15,372 nucleotides of DNA, from positions 1-15,372 of the forward strand of contig JANMTB010000022.1 of assembly GCA_031390045.1 (NCBI GenBank), written 5' to 3'. Under the pieces are notes generated by a model that made no database searches, had not been told where the DNA came from, and saw only the letters and a program-made list of their open reading frames with translations. Source of the stretch: Aalborgiella sp031390045 (GTDB lineage Bacteria > Pseudomonadota > Gammaproteobacteria > Burkholderiales > Burkholderiaceae_C). The translations under genes and the position numbers were made by a program. Below, one piece after another: positions 13,265 to 15,372 of this stretch. How positions within the stretch are numbered: position 1 is the stretch's first letter; each line of letters begins with the position of its first letter.

Positions 13265-13924
13265 ATGACTTTAGCTATCAACATCGACAGTATTCGTATT
13301 GACAACCGCATCTTGGTCCAAGGTTTGAACTTGTCTGTAGAAAACGGCCAAATTGCGACGCTGATGGGTGCCAGTGGTTCTGGTAAATCGAGTATTTTGG
13401 CGGCAGTGGCGGGCACTTTGAGCGAATCATTGCGCTTCAAAGGCTCAGTCAGTTTAAATGGAAGACGTCTTGATGATTTGCCAACTTCGCATCGCAACGT
13501 CGGATTGCTATTTCAAGACGATTTGCTGTTCGCGCATATGACGGTGTTTGAAAATTTGTTGTTTGCCGTACCAACAAGTGACACTGGAGAAGATAAAAAA
13601 TCGCGTCACGAAACGGTTAACCAAGCGTTGATAGAAGCTGATTTAGGTGGTTTTGGCGATCGCGATCCAGCCACTTTGTCTGGCGGCCAACGAGCTAGAG
13701 TCGCATTGATGCGAGCTTTGTTGGCCAAGCCGAAAGCTTTGTTACTGGACGAACCGTTTTCAAAACTTGATGCCGTACTTCGCGAGCGTTTCAAAGAATT
13801 TGTTTTCAGCCACGTGCGTGCGCGTAACATTCCGGTGCTGATGGTAACGCATGATCATGCCGATGTGGCAGATGCGAATTTAGTTGTTGAACTGCCATCT
13901 GTTGTAGAAGAAATTCAAGTTTAA
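13265..13924 (+). CDS. ynjD: YnjD-family ABC transporter ATPase
   Basis: The cytoplasmic ATP-hydrolysing subunit of the YnjBCD importer, 219 residues (E. coli YnjD 217). All key motifs are present: Walker A GASGSGKSS (35-43), Q-loop FQDD (Gln84), signature LSGGQRARVAL (138-148), Walker B ALLLDEPF with Asp162-Glu163, D-loop SKLD and H-loop VTHDHAD (His196). It lacks the C-terminal regulatory domain of longer importer ATPases. One such subunit would dimerise under the fused permease YnjC. It starts 23 bases after ynjC, and ynjF follows after 12 bases. Base composition is more AT-rich than in the metabolic genes further left. Confidence 0.9.
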   Translation: MTLAINIDSIRIDNRILVQGLNLSVENGQIATLMGASGSGKSSILAAVAGTLSESLRFKGSVSLNGRRLDDLPTSHRNVGLLFQDDLLFAHMTVFENLLFAVPTSDTGEDKKSRHETVNQALIEADLGGFGDRDPATLSGGQRARVALMRALLAKPKALLLDEPFSKLDAVLRERFKEFVFSHVRARNIPVLMVTHDHADVADANLVVELPSVVEEIQV

Positions 13925-13936
13925 TAATCTGCAAAT

Positions 13937-14542
13937 ATGTTTGATAAAGCCGTTCAATCCATATTAAAACCAGCTTTTGTAGCGACTGCTAAGCTTGCGA
14001 TAAAAGCTGGATTGAGTGCCAATACCGTGAGTGTATCTAGCTTTTTTATTGGCTTAGTTGCTGCGTTTTCGATAGCAAATCAGGCTTATATTCTTGGTGT
14101 AGTTTTGATATTGCTATCGCGCATTTTTGACGGCATAGACGGCACCGTAGCCCGATTGACGCAAACAACAGATCAAGGTGGATTTTTAGACATCAGTTTA
14201 GACTTTTTGTTTTACGCGGCTATTCCATTAGCATTTGCCTTTGCAAACCCTACAAGTAATGCCTTGCCCGCAGCCAGTCTATTGGCGGCATTTCTTGGCA
14301 CAGGCAGTACGTTTCTGGCCTTTGCTACGTTCGCGGAAAAGCGCGGACTGCACAGCAGCAATCTACCCGACAAGTCGTTTTACTTTTTAGGTGGTTTGAC
14401 GGAAGCGACAGAAACTATTGCTGTTTTCGTCGCCATGTGCGTTTGGCCTGCATATTTTGCCGAGTTGGCGTATGGCTTTGCCGCGCTGTGCTGCATCACC
14501 ATTGCAACGCGGATTTATTGGGGTTATCAAACTTTCAAATAA
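13937..14542 (+). CDS. ynjF: YnjF-family CDP-alcohol phosphatidyltransferase
   Basis: A membrane enzyme of the family that transfers a phosphatidyl group from a CDP-activated lipid to an alcohol; the actual alcohol is unknown. The 201-residue protein (E. coli YnjF ~206) has about six membrane segments. The catalytic signature begins at DGIDGTVARL (66-75) and continues GGFLDISLD (82-90). All Asp, Gly and Arg positions are kept, but there are seven rather than eight residues between Arg and Gly; I recall the same spacing in E. coli YnjF. Further YnjF-like blocks are FLGTGSTFLAFA near 114-125 and KSFYFLGGLTEATETIAVF near 142-160. It begins 12 bases after ynjD and is clearly in the same unit, suggesting a link between the imported solute and phospholipid synthesis. 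It converges with ilvD. Confidence 0.9.
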   Translation: MFDKAVQSILKPAFVATAKLAIKAGLSANTVSVSSFFIGLVAAFSIANQAYILGVVLILLSRIFDGIDGTVARLTQTTDQGGFLDISLDFLFYAAIPLAFAFANPTSNALPAASLLAAFLGTGSTFLAFATFAEKRGLHSSNLPDKSFYFLGGLTEATETIAVFVAMCVWPAYFAELAYGFAALCCITIATRIYWGYQTFK

Positions 14543-14581
14543 GAGATTTTTTGATAGCTTGATAGTTCCAAGTTCAACTTT

Positions 14582-15235
14582 TTAGTAATTGTCTAAAACA
14601 GCACCTTTGCTAGCGCTTGATGCGTTGAACGCAAACTTAGCTTGCACACCACGTAAATAACGCGGCTTAGGCGCTGTCCACGCGGCGCGGCGTTTGGCGA
14701 TTTCTTCGTCGCTGACGTTCAATTGCAAGAGCAACTGCTTCGCGTCGATAGTCACCAAGTCTCCTTCGTGGATAAACGCAATCGTGCCGCCCGCAGCAGC
14801 CTCGGGCGCAACATGGCCAACGACCATGCCCCAAGTACCGCCTGAGAAGCGGCCGTCGGTGATCAAACCAACCGATTCACCCAAACCTTGCCCAATCAGC
14901 GCTCCGGTCGGTGCCAACATTTCTGGCATACCTGGACCACCTTTGGGGCCTAAATAGCGCAGCACCATCACGTCGCCCGGCACAATTTTGTTCGCCAAAA
15001 TAGCGGCGAGGGCAGATTGTTCGTCATCAAACACGCGGGCGGGGCCGGTGATGACCGGGTTTTTCAAGCCGGTGATCTTGGCAACTGCGCCTTCAGGTGA
15101 CAAATTGCCCTTCAAAATAGCCAAATGGCCTTGGGCGTACATTGGCTTGTCGATAGGGCGAATGACGTCTTGGTCAGCCCGTGGCACATCGGGCAAATCG
15201 AGTGAATTCAGCATCTCGCCAATGGTTTGGCCGGT
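14582..15235 (-). pseudogene. ilvD: Dihydroxy-acid dehydratase, C-terminal part only (interrupted ilvD)
   Basis: IlvD dehydrates 2,3-dihydroxy acids in valine, isoleucine and pantothenate synthesis. This minus-strand segment gives the last 217 residues of a ~560-residue enzyme, from TGQTIGEML through DVIRPIDKPMYAQGHLAILKGNL, GAVAKITG, RYLGPKGGPGMPEML and the active-site serine block LITDGRFSGGTWG to VLDNY and TAA. The reading frame stays open to 15352, but beyond 15235 the peptide no longer resembles IlvD; there the opposite strand encodes an internal IlvD segment instead. The gene is therefore split by an inverted junction and this copy cannot make full IlvD as it stands. An assembly chimera is an alternative to a real inversion. 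Confidence 0.85.
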
Positions 15236-15241
15236 GTGCTG
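15224..15241. other. Inversion junction inside ilvD
   Basis: IlvD homology ends on the minus strand with Thr-Gly-Gln-Thr (15224-15235) and begins on the plus strand with Gly-Val-Leu (15233-15241). The three bases 15233-15235 can be assigned to either side. The overlapping palindromes GGCC (15229-15232) and CCGG (15231-15234) lie exactly at the switch. No longer inverted repeat is visible on this side alone. Confidence 0.8.
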
Positions 15242-15372
15242 GTAGTGGGTGGCTGCGACAAAAACATGCCGGGCGGGTTGATGGGCATGCTGCGTGCCAA
15301 TGTGCCAGCGATTTACGTCTACGGCGGGACGATTTTGCCGGGCAGATACCAAGGCAAAGACCTGAACATTGT
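15233..15372 (+). pseudogene. ilvD: Internal ilvD segment in inverted orientation (open at right edge)
   Basis: Translated from GGT 15233 on the plus strand, this 46-codon stretch reads GVLVVGGCDKNMPGGLMGML, then ANVPAIYVYGGTILPG and a final GKDLNIV. This is the conserved region around one of the Fe-S-ligating cysteines of IlvD, at about residues 118-165 of a full protein. It directly abuts the minus-strand C-terminal segment but reads away from it, and has no start codon of its own. Residues between this block and the C-terminal part would be expected further right on the plus strand if a single inversion occurred. The sequence is well conserved and not degraded. Confidence 0.85.

Noticed and set aside
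14543..14581. Terminator between ynjF and ilvD.
   Set aside because: Only weak repeats (GATAG twice, T runs) are present, with no stable GC-rich stem.
15236..15352. Continuation of the minus-strand ilvD frame to a start at 15352, giving a 256-residue protein.
   Set aside because: The first 39 residues do not resemble IlvD and are the antisense of a well-conserved IlvD block on the plus strand; the start is an accident of the junction.

Overview
The window looks like a chromosomal segment of a betaproteobacterium, most likely order Burkholderiales and Comamonadaceae-like. Four things point there: a small Trp-rich membrane protein of the TIGR04438 type, the style of the class I fumarase and Acs proteins, a YqhA-type (UPF0114) membrane protein, and scattered short palindromic repeats. 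GC content is moderate and uneven: roughly 60% in the fumarase gene, and visibly AT-richer from about 13.2 to 14.6 kb. The call is from recognition only, with no database search.

Layout. 1-3067 (minus strand): vapB antitoxin, vapC toxin, class I fumarase and glutamate racemase murI (open at the left edge) all read leftward and could share a transcript. A 3 x 12 bp tandem repeat sits before the fumarase. A ~93-bp palindromic REP/MITE-like element lies between fumarase and murI and carries the fumarase stop codon. A second repeat is built in frame into murI. 3199-5039: Na+/H+ antiporter nhaA (+) converges with a UPF0114 membrane protein (-). 5248-9379 (+): acetyl-CoA synthetase acs, acrylyl-CoA reductase acuI and a pirin, ended by a strong hairpin terminator at 9474-9505. 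9537-9851 (-): a small periplasmic cytochrome c, divergent from the Trp-rich protein (9985-10263, +).

10357-14542 (+) holds the most interesting module: a complete ynjB-ynjC-ynjD-ynjF cluster. It encodes a periplasmic binding protein, a fused double permease, an ATPase and a membrane CDP-alcohol phosphatidyltransferase. This conserved transporter-plus-lipid-enzyme system has no established substrate to my knowledge. The rhodanese ynjE, which belongs to the E. coli cluster, is absent.

14582-15372: dihydroxy-acid dehydratase ilvD is broken by an inverted junction near 15233. The C-terminal part reads on the minus strand. An internal N-terminal-half segment, with an Fe-S cysteine motif, reads on the plus strand up to the window edge. 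This fits an intragenic inversion or an assembly chimera.

Functionally, acs-acuI-fumarase is central carbon metabolism (acetate and acrylate/3-hydroxypropionate handling, TCA cycle). murI serves cell-wall synthesis, nhaA ion homeostasis, and vapBC is a toxin-antitoxin module. No tRNA, rRNA, CRISPR array or transposase gene was seen, and no gap between genes exceeds about 210 bases.
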